64,000 nucleotides of DNA from Leisingera methylohalidivorans DSM 14336 (GCF_000511355.1 NC_023135.1:2506371-2570370); one strand, 5' to 3'; positions 37,671 to 46,488 are shown, numbered from the stretch's first letter. The notes: generated from the sequence alone by a model not told the origin. Program-made: numbers and translations.

Positions 37671-38720
37671 TCAGGCGGCCGGATCCGGTGCCGCCGCTTG
37701 GCGCAATGCAGCCTCGCCGCTGCTGTTCAGGTCTTCTTTCTCCATGCCGGCGCGGTAGAAGAAGTGCTGCGCCCGTCCGGCGCGTTTGGCCGCATACAGC
37801 GCCAAATCCGCCTGGTTCAGCAATTGCTGAGCATCCGGAACTTTCTGCCAAGTGGACAGCGTTGTGCCGGCACTGGCGGAAATCCGGCAGGTCAGGGCGC
37901 CAAACGGAACCGGCTCCTCCAACCGCTGGATCAGCCGTTTGGCAATGGCGGCCAGCCTGGCGGTGTCCAGAACACCCTCGAGGATCAAAACAAATTCATC
38001 ACCGCCGACACGGGCCACGGTATCGGACTGGCGGGTGCAATCCACCATGATCCGGGCCGCCTGCTGCAGCACCGCATCGCCGGCCGCGTGGCCCATCGTG
38101 TCATTGACCTGCTTGAAAAAGTCCAGGTCCAAATGCATCAGCGCAAACTCACGGCCGCTGTTGATCAGCCGGCCCAGCACATGATCCATCGCCCGGCGGT
38201 TCTTCAACCCGGTCAGCGTGTCGGTAAAAGCCTGTTCCTCGGCCGCGATCTTGGCTCCCTGCAACCGCGTGTTCAATTGGCGCGACGCTTCCATCGCGGC
38301 CGATTTTGCCTCCACCAGATAGAGCATTTCGATGGTCAGATCGGTTGGCGAAAAATCGGCGCTGGTCAGATCGTAATCGCGAACCGCCTCCAGCACGGAG
38401 ATTCCGAAAGACAGGTTGACGAAGACGCCCTGGCCATCAGGCAGCGGTGTGCATACGCCTTTCAGGCCGGTTTGCGGCCCGTCCCGGAACTGCAGATGCA
38501 GCTTGCTTCCGGAAGTCTTCACCAGATCCTCCATTGACCGCACCGAACGCGGCCGCGACAGGTCGAACACCCGGAAGAACCGCCGCCCCTCCCAGTTCAG
38601 CTGCGGCCGCAGCTTTTTCAGCGTCGGCCCGGCAGAAATGATCCGCCCTGCAGGATCGGCAACCACGTACATCGGACAAATCACGCCTGCCATATTTTTC
38701 AGCTGCTCGAGAGTCATCAT
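37671..38720 (-). CDS. GGDEF diguanylate cyclase with H-NOX-associated-type N-terminus
   Basis: 349 residues. The N-terminal part (about 1-140) resembles the H-NOX-associated domain found beside heme-NO sensors and in guanylate cyclases; a short helical linker leads to the GGDEF domain. The active-site motif GGDEF is intact at 239-243, and an inhibitory-site RxxD is at 230-233 with the standard 5-residue spacing. It should make c-di-GMP with product inhibition. It overlaps the upstream H-NOX gene by 4 bases, so the H-NOX protein is its probable regulatory partner. Confidence 0.9.
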   Translation of the reverse strand: MMTLEQLKNMAGVICPMYVVADPAGRIISAGPTLKKLRPQLNWEGRRFFRVFDLSRPRSVRSMEDLVKTSGSKLHLQFRDGPQTGLKGVCTPLPDGQGVFVNLSFGISVLEAVRDYDLTSADFSPTDLTIEMLYLVEAKSAAMEASRQLNTRLQGAKIAAEEQAFTDTLTGLKNRRAMDHVLGRLINSGREFALMHLDLDFFKQVNDTMGHAAGDAVLQQAARIMVDCTRQSDTVARVGGDEFVLILEGVLDTARLAAIAKRLIQRLEEPVPFGALTCRISASAGTTLSTWQKVPDAQQLLNQADLALYAAKRAGRAQHFFYRAGMEKEDLNSSGEAALRQAAAPDPAA

Positions 38721-39304
38721 AAGGAATGCGCCCCCAGATCAAATTCACGCCCGGCGGCGAACTTGGTTTCGACAAGCGTGATCGAAATCACCTCTGCCCC
38801 GTCCTGTGTGCCGCTGTGGTCCAGGAACACAAGATCACCGTAATCATCCGCCATCGCCCGCAGAACCCCTATCAGAACATAGGCATAGCCGGGCAATCCA
38901 GGCTGGCAAACCAGCTCGAACTGTTCCGGCGCCTGTTCCAGAAGCTCCAGCCCCGGCAGGTGCAAATCCGACACCGCCAGCCGGGCCCGGTCCGGCAAAT
39001 CATCCAGCGAATGCAAAAACTCAACATAATTCACCCCGCCAAAACGCAAAAGCCGCCGCAGCGCCTCCACTTGCGGATTGGACACCAGAAATGTGCCCAT
39101 ATCTTCCAGCATTTCCGGCAGCGGGCGTGCCAGAACTTTTTCCATCGCCGTCAGCATCTGGCTCGATTGCTCTTCAGAATAGAACAGCATCGCCTCAAAC
39201 TCGGTAAATCCGAGCCCTGCCTCTTCCATAACCTCTTCCCAGCGGTCCGCTCCGTAGGTACTGGTCACAAAAGCCTGAATCGCCCTATTGATCAGACCGT
39301 GCAT
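38717..39304 (-). CDS. H-NOX (heme-NO/O2-binding family) protein lacking key heme residues
   Basis: 195 residues from the ATG at 39304, with AGAGGGG upstream. The H-NOX fold is recognisable: MHGLINRAIQ, ALRRLLRFGG, and a C-terminal VLIGVLRAMADDYG. Two hallmarks are missing. The proximal histidine expected in the L-D-x-L-H element is proline (LDDLPDR, P104; the codon reads CCG), and the YxSxR heme-propionate motif is replaced by LVCQPGLPG. Heme binding as in classic members is therefore doubtful. Coupled to the downstream GGDEF gene, it may sense something else or regulate by protein contact. Confidence 0.85.
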   Translation of the reverse strand: MHGLINRAIQAFVTSTYGADRWEEVMEEAGLGFTEFEAMLFYSEEQSSQMLTAMEKVLARPLPEMLEDMGTFLVSNPQVEALRRLLRFGGVNYVEFLHSLDDLPDRARLAVSDLHLPGLELLEQAPEQFELVCQPGLPGYAYVLIGVLRAMADDYGDLVFLDHSGTQDGAEVISITLVETKFAAGREFDLGAHSL

Positions 39305-39680
39305 ACAATGGCCCCTCTTTGCCTTTGGCACAGTTTTGACGCCTGCAGGTTAAGAAAGGACCAACAAAGCGAATTTGCGCGATGGCACGCGCGCGTTTCT
39401 TCTGTAACTTTCAACCCTTGCACGAACCCTGCACCCTCAACAGCAATAACCGGCCATATGCGCAGCGCGGCCATTGTCTGGTCACCAGCCCTGCGGCGGA
39501 CCGCATCTGATGCCTAGTACATAATTGCACGCACCTGCACTACGGCGCTGATCCGTTCAGCACCGCTCCCTACTGGACCGGCTGGCGCCAAGAGGCAAGC
39601 CTGAGGCTCTGCATCCGCGCCATACCGGCAGTTTCCGACCTGCCGCCCGCACGCTGTGTTTGCCCCCTGCAGCCCGCGCA
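39305..39680. other. 376-bp stretch upstream of the H-NOX gene
   Basis: No gene supported. It should contain the H-NOX operon promoter near 39305-39400 (minus strand); no clear boxes were identified. The left-hand H-NOX side is somewhat AT-richer. Confidence 0.4.
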
Positions 39681-39705
39681 AAAAAAGCGGAGGGGCTGCC
39701 TCCGC
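39681..39705 (-). terminator. terminator after the MttB-family gene
   Basis: GCGGAGG/CCTCCGC stem with a 5-base loop at 39687-39705. Read on the minus strand it is followed by TTTTTT. It begins 29 bases after the methyltransferase stop. Confidence 0.85.
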
Positions 39706-39733
39706 TTTTCCTGCTGGTGAAGGGTCCGGCGGC

Positions 39734-41293
39734 TCAGAAGTCCGTCGGCGCCCCGCCCTCGGTCTTGCGGCGGGCAACGAATTCCGCCAGTTCGTCGCGA
39801 ACCGCCGCATCCATCGGCGGCTCCTCGAAATCGGCAATAATCTCCTTGAACAGTTTGTGGGCGCGCTCGGCTGTCCAGGTCGCACCTGCCGCCTCCCAGG
39901 CCTCGTAGTTGCGCCAGTCACTCAGGAACGGCTGATAAAAGGCCTCGGAATAGCGGTCCTGGGTGTGCTGAATGCCGAAGAAATGGCCGTCATTGCCAAC
40001 TTCCCTGATCGCATCCAGCGCAATCTCCTCGGGTCCGGTGGCCGTGATCTGCGGCTGCATGTAGCGCTCGATCTGCTGCAGGATCTCGCAATCCATGATG
40101 AACTTCTCGGGGCTGGCGATCAGTCCGCCCTCCAGCCAGCCGGCCGCGTGATAGACCATATTGGTGCCCGACTGCACTGCCGCCCAGAGTGAATTCGAGG
40201 TTTCCCAGACCGCCTGCCCGTCCGGCACGTTGGCGGCACAGACGCCCGAGGAGCGCATCGGCAAACCGTAGAACCGCGCCATCTGACCGGTCATCTGGGT
40301 CGAGCGCATGTATTCCGGCGTGCCAAATGCAGGTGCACCCGATTTCATGTCCACGTTCGAGGTGAAAGTGCCGATCACGCAGGGCGTTCCCGGGCGCACA
40401 TATTGGAACAGTGCAATCGCACACAGGCTCTCGGCAATCGACTGGGCCACCGCGCCTGCCATGGTCACCGGCGCCATCGCCCCGGCCAGGGTGAAGGGCG
40501 ACACCACGATGGCCTGGCCGCGCCGCGCCAGCCGCAGGCAGCCGTCGATCATCGGGAAATCGTGCTTCAGCGGCGAGGTGGAGTTGATGTTGGTGTACAT
40601 ATGCGGCTTGGCGTCAAACTCCTCATGGCTGAGCCCGCCGGCGATCCGCACCATCTCCATCACATCTTCGACCCGCTCCTTGCCCAGGGAGTAGGCATGC
40701 ATCGCCTTGTCGGTCAGGGTCAGCTTGTCGTAAAGCACATCCAGATGCCGGATCGAGGCATGGATGTCCACCGGCTCTACCGGGTAACCGCCGGCAAAGT
40801 GGATGCAGTTGAAATACTGGGTCAGTTTCAGCAGGTTGCGGCACTGCTCGCGGTTGCCGGCCACTTTCTTATTCAGCTCCATGTCCCAGTAATTCGGCGG
40901 CGAAGACACGTTGCCGAACAGGATATGGTTGCCGCCCAGCGGGATTGCCCGGTCCGGGTTCCGGGGCGTGATCGAGAACTCGCGCGGGGCTTTGCCCACC
41001 ATCTCCATCACAAAATCCCGGTCCATCCTGACCAGCTCGCCCTCGACCTTGACGCCGGCCTGTTTGAAGATCTCCAGCGCTTCCGGGTTCAGGAACACCA
41101 CGCCGATCTCTTCCAGGATGCGCATGGCGCCCTCGTGGATCGCCTGTATTCCTTCCTCGCTCAACGGCTCGGTCGGCCGGTCGATGTTGACCGGGATCTG
41201 CCAGGGCATCTGCTCCAGCGCGGCACTGCCGCGCCGGGCCGCCGCGCCTGCCCTGCCTCCGCCCCGCCGCCTGCGCGCGCCTGTGTCTGCCAT
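39734..41293 (-). CDS. MttB-family corrinoid methyltransferase without pyrrolysine
   Basis: 519 residues from the ATG at 41293, with GGGGAG upstream. An N-terminal arginine-rich tail precedes the trimethylamine-methyltransferase (PF06253-type) TIM barrel. The frame has no internal amber codon, so it belongs to the non-pyrrolysine branch, whose studied member MtgB demethylates glycine betaine to dimethylglycine. The real substrate could be another quaternary amine. No corrinoid protein or activating methyltransferase gene is adjacent. Sarcosine oxidase and carnitine genes elsewhere in the window fit a role in methylated-amine use. Confidence 0.88.
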   Translation of the reverse strand: MADTGARRRRGGGRAGAAARRGSAALEQMPWQIPVNIDRPTEPLSEEGIQAIHEGAMRILEEIGVVFLNPEALEIFKQAGVKVEGELVRMDRDFVMEMVGKAPREFSITPRNPDRAIPLGGNHILFGNVSSPPNYWDMELNKKVAGNREQCRNLLKLTQYFNCIHFAGGYPVEPVDIHASIRHLDVLYDKLTLTDKAMHAYSLGKERVEDVMEMVRIAGGLSHEEFDAKPHMYTNINSTSPLKHDFPMIDGCLRLARRGQAIVVSPFTLAGAMAPVTMAGAVAQSIAESLCAIALFQYVRPGTPCVIGTFTSNVDMKSGAPAFGTPEYMRSTQMTGQMARFYGLPMRSSGVCAANVPDGQAVWETSNSLWAAVQSGTNMVYHAAGWLEGGLIASPEKFIMDCEILQQIERYMQPQITATGPEEIALDAIREVGNDGHFFGIQHTQDRYSEAFYQPFLSDWRNYEAWEAAGATWTAERAHKLFKEIIADFEEPPMDAAVRDELAEFVARRKTEGGAPTDF

Positions 41294-41485
41294 GCCGGTC
41301 TCCCCTAGATCCGAGTTTCCAAATTGCCGATAGCCACCCACTGTGCCAATCCAGGCCGCCTGAAACTGTCCAAACCCGACCATCGCTGTCGTTTTTGCAG
41401 TGCGTTCCGGCGGTTCAGGATATTTCTGTACACTTGTGCCCAGTATGCCGCGGAAAAAACCGGCGCACAAGACTGCACGCCGGCC

Positions 41486-41504
41486 GAAACGGGTGCCCCG
41501 TTTC
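41486..41504 (-). terminator. possible terminator after the HAD hydrolase gene
   Basis: Perfect 8-bp stem GAAACGGG/CCCGTTTC with a 3-base loop, starting 28 bases after the HAD stop on the minus strand. There is no T run, so function is uncertain. Confidence 0.35.
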
Positions 41505-41532
41505 AAGACGCGGGAATCAGCAGGCGGTCAGC

Positions 41533-42222
41533 TCAGCGGTCCATCCAGGCCGGGATATGGCCGATATCGGGCAGCACAATATCCGCATGCGGCGTCAGCT
41601 CATCGCGCAGGGCCAGGCCGGTCAGCACGCCGATCCGCAGCATTCCCGCAGCTGCACCCGCTTCCAGATCATGGCGGCTGTCGCCCACCATTGCCGTCCG
41701 GCCGGGAGCGACGCCCGCAGCCTTGCAAAAGGCCAGCAGCGGATCCGGCGCCGGTTTGGCCCCATGGCCGCTGTCGCATCCCGCGACAAAGGCAAAGCGG
41801 TCCAGCACCCCCGCCCGCTCCAGCTGGCTCCTGGCAGAGTTTTCCGCGTCATTGGTCATCACCCCCAGCACCTTGCCGCGCGCCAGCAGGCTGTCGAGAA
41901 ACGCCGCCAGCGGCACCGCCGGCGCCAGCTCCGCCTCCGCCGCGCTCAGCGCCAGGAACACCAGCAGTTCTTCGACGCCCATATCCGCCACAAATGGCGC
42001 CAGCACCTCCGCCACCTCATCGTTGGAGCCGGCAATCACCAGACTGTCGGGGTTGAACGCCTGCCGCTCCAGATCATAGCTGATCACCTCAGCCATTGCC
42101 TCCAGCACCGCCCGGTCGCCCTTAGCAAGCGTTTCAAGCACCCGCGCCGCCCAGCCGTTCCAGGTGGCGGCAAAGTCGAACAAGGTTCCGTCTTTGTCGA
42201 ACAGAAATGCATCAACAGGCAT
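41533..42222 (-). CDS. HAD-superfamily phosphatase (Gph-like)
   Basis: 229 residues with all HAD motifs: D9 and D11 in FLFDKDGTL, the threonine/asparagine of GVMTND, the lysine of GAKPAPDP, and MVGDSRHDLEAG. Cap placement and length resemble phosphoglycolate phosphatase-type enzymes; the substrate is not determined. It lies 57 bp downstream of a DUF3572 gene on the same strand. Confidence 0.88.
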   Translation of the reverse strand: MPVDAFLFDKDGTLFDFAATWNGWAARVLETLAKGDRAVLEAMAEVISYDLERQAFNPDSLVIAGSNDEVAEVLAPFVADMGVEELLVFLALSAAEAELAPAVPLAAFLDSLLARGKVLGVMTNDAENSARSQLERAGVLDRFAFVAGCDSGHGAKPAPDPLLAFCKAAGVAPGRTAMVGDSRHDLEAGAAAGMLRIGVLTGLALRDELTPHADIVLPDIGHIPAWMDR

Positions 42223-42279
42223 GGCGGGTCCTTTTTCCGCTGGAGTCGGGCTGGACCCTAGGCACAGGGCCCGCCGATC

Positions 42280-42564
42280 TCAAGTCCAGTTCACCTGCGC
42301 ACCGCCCGGAAGCGACATCCGCGCCTGCAGCGGCGCCTCGTAGGCCAGCCCCTCGCCATCGCAGAACTGCATCACCCAATTATCGTCCATCGTTAAGAAA
42401 TCGAGCACCGAGCCGAGAAACTCCGGCTCGGACGCCCGCGCCCGCAGATCCGCCTCGCTGGCCCCGGTTGCCCCCAGAAACACCGGCAGCAACTCATCAT
42501 TTCCAGCCAGCCAGGCCAAAGCCTTCAGCGCCAGGGTCTCTGCTTTATCAGCGGAAATCCGCAT
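42280..42564 (-). CDS. DUF3572 protein
   Basis: 94 residues from the ATG at 42564; a GTG three codons earlier is possible but would sit right on the AGGAG. Sequence features such as AETLALKALAWLAGNDELLPVFLG and LDFLTMDDNWVMQFC fit DUF3572, a small alphaproteobacterial family often encoded beside pleD, as here (divergent, 115 bp apart). No biochemical function is known. Confidence 0.83.
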   Translation of the reverse strand: MRISADKAETLALKALAWLAGNDELLPVFLGATGASEADLRARASEPEFLGSVLDFLTMDDNWVMQFCDGEGLAYEAPLQARMSLPGGAQVNWT

Positions 42565-42679
42565 GTTCTCCACACTCCTGCCGCATTGCGGCCAATTTAG
42601 TAAAAATCCGAAAGGGTTTCTTAACCAGTCTCAGCAAAACTCCAAGGCATAGGATTTGCAAGGGGCGAAAGGATACCGC

Positions 42680-44074
42680 GTGCAAGGCACTATCCTGGTC
42701 ATCGACGGCGTCTCCACCAACCGCATCATGCTGAAGGTGCAGCTGGCGGCAGCCTATTATGATGTGGTCCAGGCCGGCAGCGTCGCTGAAGTGCTGCAGG
42801 CCGCCCGCCGGCACCGCCCCGACCTGGTGCTTTGCGCGATGTCGCTGCCCGATGGCTCCGCCGCGGATGTGAAACGCGAATTGGCCGGGGATGAGGCCCT
42901 GGGCGATCTGCCGGTTATCGCCGTCTCCGACTGGGAGGGCTCCAAAGCCCGGCTGGCCGCGCTGGCCGCAGGCATCGACGACGTGCTGCAGCAGCCGGTG
43001 GATGACGTGATCCTGCAGGCCCGCATCCGCAGCCTGCTGCGCGCCCGCAGCAGCACCGAGGAGCTCAACCTGCAGCGCGATGCCTCGCACGGCTTCATCC
43101 TACCGCTCAGCGACCGCGCCTGCGCCGAGGATCTGCGCGATGCCTCCGTCGCCGTGGTGGCGCAGGACCCCCGCACCGCTATGGCCTGGCGCGACCGTCT
43201 TGCCGGCCGCCTGCCCTATGCGCTGCGCACCCATTCCATCAGCGATATCCAGGGGCTGATGCAGGCTCCGGTGGCCGATGCCATCATCATCGAGCTGACC
43301 GAGGCTTCGGCCGGCCCCGGCCTGCGGCTGCTCGCCGATCTGCGCGCCCGCGCCGCCACCCGCCAATCGGTCGTGATCGCGGTGCCCAACCCCGCAGATC
43401 CCCATATCGCCGCCGAAGCGCTGGACCGCGGCGCCCATGACGTCTTGCAGTCCGGTTTCGATGTCGAGGAGCTGGAGCTGCGCCTGGCCGCCCAGCTGCA
43501 GCAGAAAATCCGCAAGGTCCGGTTGCGCGACAGCGTCCGCAACGGGTTGCGCGCCGCCGTTCTGGACCCGATGACCGGGCTCTATAACCGCCGCTATGCC
43601 AAACCCTTTCTGGACCGGGCCGCTCATTCTGCCGCCGCCAACGGCGAGAAATTCGCCGTCATGCTGGCCGACCTCGACCACTTCAAGCGGATCAACGACC
43701 TCTACGGCCACCCGGCAGGCGACGCCGTGCTGATCGAGGCCGCGCGCCGGATGCAAGCAGTGCTCCGCCCGGCAGACCTTCTGGCCCGCGTCGGCGGCGA
43801 GGAATTCATGGCGGTTCTGCCCGGCGCCACCGAGGCCGAGGCAGGCCTGGCCGCCATCGCCCTGTGCAACGCGATCAACAGCGCCCCGTTCGAAGTGCCC
43901 GGCGCCGCCGAACCGGTCAAGATCACCATCAGCATCGGCGCGGTCATGGGCGGCGGCGGCAATGCCGACAACACCGCGAGCCTGGTCGAAAAAGCGGACC
44001 AGGCGCTTTACAGTGCCAAGGACGCGGGCCGCAACCAGGTGATCCTGCCGCGAGAATGCACTCAGGCCGCGTGA
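42680..44074 (+). CDS. pleD: PleD-like diguanylate cyclase with degenerate receiver domains
   Basis: 464 residues from GTG at 42680, with AAGGAT upstream. Two receiver-like domains (1-120 and 155-275) precede a GGDEF domain. In the first receiver the phosphoacceptor position is A53 (LCAMSLPDG where families have L-D-x-MMPG), the acidic pair is D9-G10, and the conserved KP is QP. Phosphorylation control as in Caulobacter PleD is therefore unlikely. The output domain keeps GGEEF at 372-376 and an RxxD inhibitory site at 363-366. It probably produces c-di-GMP under control by dimerisation or partner binding. Confidence 0.9.
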   Translation: MQGTILVIDGVSTNRIMLKVQLAAAYYDVVQAGSVAEVLQAARRHRPDLVLCAMSLPDGSAADVKRELAGDEALGDLPVIAVSDWEGSKARLAALAAGIDDVLQQPVDDVILQARIRSLLRARSSTEELNLQRDASHGFILPLSDRACAEDLRDASVAVVAQDPRTAMAWRDRLAGRLPYALRTHSISDIQGLMQAPVADAIIIELTEASAGPGLRLLADLRARAATRQSVVIAVPNPADPHIAAEALDRGAHDVLQSGFDVEELELRLAAQLQQKIRKVRLRDSVRNGLRAAVLDPMTGLYNRRYAKPFLDRAAHSAAANGEKFAVMLADLDHFKRINDLYGHPAGDAVLIEAARRMQAVLRPADLLARVGGEEFMAVLPGATEAEAGLAAIALCNAINSAPFEVPGAAEPVKITISIGAVMGGGGNADNTASLVEKADQALYSAKDAGRNQVILPRECTQAA

Positions 44075-44292
44075 CCGGCGGCGCTCAGCTCTCTGCCAAC
44101 TGCTGAGCTGATCGCCTGCATCACGCCAAGTTCCTGCAGCCCGCAGGGCACACGGGGATCGATAGCAGTGAAAGTTACTCCCCCCTAGTGCTGTCTCCAG
44201 CAAGAGAGGGGCCCCAATGCATGTCTCCAGCCGGAACATGGCATAGCAAGGGTGCCGGATAGTCCCGAACTGCCAGCCTTGCTCAGCGCCCG

Positions 44293-44793
44293 CTACTCCG
44301 AATTGCGCCGCCGGTGCCAACTCTCATCCCGCCGCTCCATTCGCTGTTCCATCCGGTCCGCGAAAGAGGCGCGCTCTTCCGCTGTCATCGCCGCGACCTT
44401 GCGCACCCAGGCTTCCTGCACCTTGGTGTGGAAAGCATGGCGCGCCTCGGCCTGGCCGCGCAGCATTGCCTGCAGGGCGTCTGCATCGAATGCGCCGCTG
44501 CGCAGGGCCGCGATCACTGCCGCGTCCTCGGCATGGCGGCGCTTGAAAAAGCTGCCATAATCGCCGCCCGCCTCCAGCCGCAGGGCCTGTCGGGTGTCAC
44601 GGTCCAGCTCGCGGAAGATCATCGCCCCGACCGTCGGCGGCCGCTGCCAGTGCCTGTCCTTGCCGCTGAACCGCCAGGCTGCCCCTGCCGCAATACCGAT
44701 CACCGCCAGGTTCAGCGCCAGCGACGCCGCCAGCAGCAGTTTCAGCCACAGCTTCATTCCGGGTTTGCCCCCGGTGTTCAATGCAGCGCTCAT
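44293..44793 (-). CDS. periplasmic heavy-metal-sensor-like protein (CnrX/CpxP type)
   Basis: 166 residues. One membrane segment (about 18-40) anchors a helical periplasmic domain with charged, histidine- and methionine-containing stretches and an E/R-rich tail (AERASFADRMEQRMERR). The architecture fits CnrX/Spy-like proteins, which help control an ECF sigma factor through its anti-sigma factor. It overlaps the candidate anti-sigma gene by 4 bases. The inducing signal cannot be read from sequence. Confidence 0.75.
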   Translation of the reverse strand: MSAALNTGGKPGMKLWLKLLLAASLALNLAVIGIAAGAAWRFSGKDRHWQRPPTVGAMIFRELDRDTRQALRLEAGGDYGSFFKRRHAEDAAVIAALRSGAFDADALQAMLRGQAEARHAFHTKVQEAWVRKVAAMTAEERASFADRMEQRMERRDESWHRRRNSE

Positions 44794-45164
44794 TGCAGGT
44801 CCCCGCTTAGCATCATCGCCATGTCATAGGTGTCATCGGGCAGCGCTGTGCTGCTGTCCTCATAACCGGCCAGCGCCACCGGATCCGGCACAAAGGACGG
44901 CGGCGCCATCCCGATCCACAATCCTGCTGCGCTGGCTGCCGCAAGCCCGCCGATGGCCGGCCAGCCGCCGATCGCCTCGACCAGCTGCCGCCACAACGGC
45001 TGCCGGGCCGCCCGCGCCGGCGCCGCCGCCGGAAAGCCGGCCTGCGTCCGCGCAGCATCCGCCAGGATGGCCGCATTCAGATGATCCGGCACCGCAGGCG
45101 GTTCGCGACGCGCCGCGGCGAACAGATCGTCCAGCTCTTGCAATGCTTTATCCGTGTCAGCCAT
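44790..45164 (-). CDS. candidate membrane anti-sigma factor
   Basis: 124 residues from the ATG at 45164. A cytosolic helical N-terminus, one membrane helix (around 65-85) and a short periplasmic tail ending in DDTYDMAMMLSGDL. It lacks the His-x3-Cys-x2-Cys zinc motif of ZAS anti-sigma factors. The call rests on its overlap with the ECF sigma gene (8 bases), its topology, and the CnrX-like gene after it. Family membership was not recognised directly. Confidence 0.65.
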   Translation of the reverse strand: MADTDKALQELDDLFAAARREPPAVPDHLNAAILADAARTQAGFPAAAPARAARQPLWRQLVEAIGGWPAIGGLAAASAAGLWIGMAPPSFVPDPVALAGYEDSSTALPDDTYDMAMMLSGDLQ

Positions 45165-45738
45165 CACTATATCCCAACTCTTCGCGCCGCCCGGCCAAAG
45201 CCGCGGCCAGCGCCCGTTTGCCCCGGGCGGTCAGACTTTCCACCGCCTCGACGCTGATGTCCATGATCCCGGCGATCTCCGGGTTGGACAGTTCCTCCAG
45301 ATGCCGCAGCACCACCGCCTGCCGCTGGCGTTCCGGCAATTGCATCAGAGCCGCCTGCAGCGCATCCTGCCGCGCCCCCTCCTGCAGCGCCTCGGCCGCC
45401 GAGCGGGCCGGATCCGGTGGTTCCGGCACCGAATCCAGATCCACATGCCCGCCGCGGGCGCGCCGCTTGCGGTCGATGCACAGATTCATCGCCACCCGGT
45501 ACAGCCAAGTGGAGACCTGCGCCTCTCCCGGCCGCCATTCCGGCGCCATCTTCCACAGCCGCAGCATCGCCTCCTGGGTCACATCCTCGGCCTCGGCCCG
45601 GATCCCCATCACCCGTATCGCAACCCTGAAGACCCGCGGGCTCAGCCGCGCGGTCAGCTGCGCCGCCGCGCGCCCGTCGCCATTGGCATAAAGCACCAGA
45701 AGCGCATCGTCGGAGACCTCCTCCGCCGTGGCACTCAT
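45157..45738 (-). CDS. ECF-family RNA polymerase sigma factor
   Basis: 193 residues from the ATG at 45738. Region 2 is clear (RVFRVAIRVMGIRAEAEDVTQEAMLRLW, cut here for emphasis at AEDVTQEAMLRLW), and region 4 has LPERQRQAVVLRHLEELSN then a helix-turn-helix ending AVESLTARGKRAL. A GTG at 45795 could extend it by 19 residues but has no better ribosome site. It likely activates its own operon and stress genes, held by the product of the overlapping downstream gene. Confidence 0.9.
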   Translation of the reverse strand: MSATAEEVSDDALLVLYANGDGRAAAQLTARLSPRVFRVAIRVMGIRAEAEDVTQEAMLRLWKMAPEWRPGEAQVSTWLYRVAMNLCIDRKRRARGGHVDLDSVPEPPDPARSAAEALQEGARQDALQAALMQLPERQRQAVVLRHLEELSNPEIAGIMDISVEAVESLTARGKRALAAALAGRREELGYSDG

Positions 45739-45805
45739 GGCTGCCGGACCCGCATCAGGGGCCCGGCGCCGGGATATTTCCGCCTTGTGCAGCACGTCTC
45801 AGCGA

Positions 45806-46288
45806 TCAGTTCTGCTCCGTGTTGTTCCCATTGCTGTCTCCGTGGCCGGGACGGTGCTTGCCGCCGTGGCGCATCCGGGCTTCGTCAAATTCCTGCTTCG
45901 AGATCCCGCCGCTGCCATCGGCATCCATCCGGTCAAACATCCTGCCCGCCCGGCGCGGCTCTGGCAGCTCATCCTTACTCAACGCGCCATCGCCGTCCTT
46001 GTCAAAGCGTTCCAGCATCCGGGCGGCCCGCTTATTTGCCTGCGCCTGCGCATGCGCCTGCATTTCCTCCAGCGTCAGCACGCCGTTACCGTCGGTGTCC
46101 GCCTTGCCAAAGCGGGCTTCCTTCAAGGCCTGGATTTCCGCCTTGGTGACCTCGCCATTGCCGTCGGCGTCGATTTCTTCAAAGGACATCTTCGGCCCAT
46201 GGTGACCATCGCCCTTCGCCAGGGCCGCGCCACCTGCGGCCAATCCTGCAGCGGCAACAATCGCGGCGATAAACGTGACGTGTTTCAT
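45806..46288 (-). CDS. secreted EF-hand calcium-binding protein
   Basis: 160 residues from the ATG at 46288, with AAAGGAAAG upstream. A signal peptide is followed by four EF-hand loops: DADGNGEVT, DTDGNGVLT, DKDGDGALS and DADGSGGIS, with a histidine/glycine-rich tail. It should bind Ca2+ in the periplasm. It sits 67 bp upstream of the ECF sigma gene on the same strand, so it may belong to the same regulon or transcript. Confidence 0.88.
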   Translation of the reverse strand: MKHVTFIAAIVAAAGLAAGGAALAKGDGHHGPKMSFEEIDADGNGEVTKAEIQALKEARFGKADTDGNGVLTLEEMQAHAQAQANKRAARMLERFDKDGDGALSKDELPEPRRAGRMFDRMDADGSGGISKQEFDEARMRHGGKHRPGHGDSNGNNTEQN

Positions 46289-46488
46289 ATCGTCTTTCCT
46301 TTGTCCTGCGGCAGCCTCTTGCTGCCCGATGCATAGGAAAAACGCAGCCGCCCGGCAGATCCGTCGCGAAATTCTCAAATTAATTCTCTACCCCGCACGT
46401 TGCGGCAAACCGGCGCAATACCGGGCCTTTCCCCTTTCGCCGCAACCGCGAAGCGCGCAAAGATATACCCAGCACACAGGATAGTTTC

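Noticed and set aside
39734..41293. Pyrrolysine-containing trimethylamine methyltransferase
   Set aside because: The frame is continuous without an internal amber codon.
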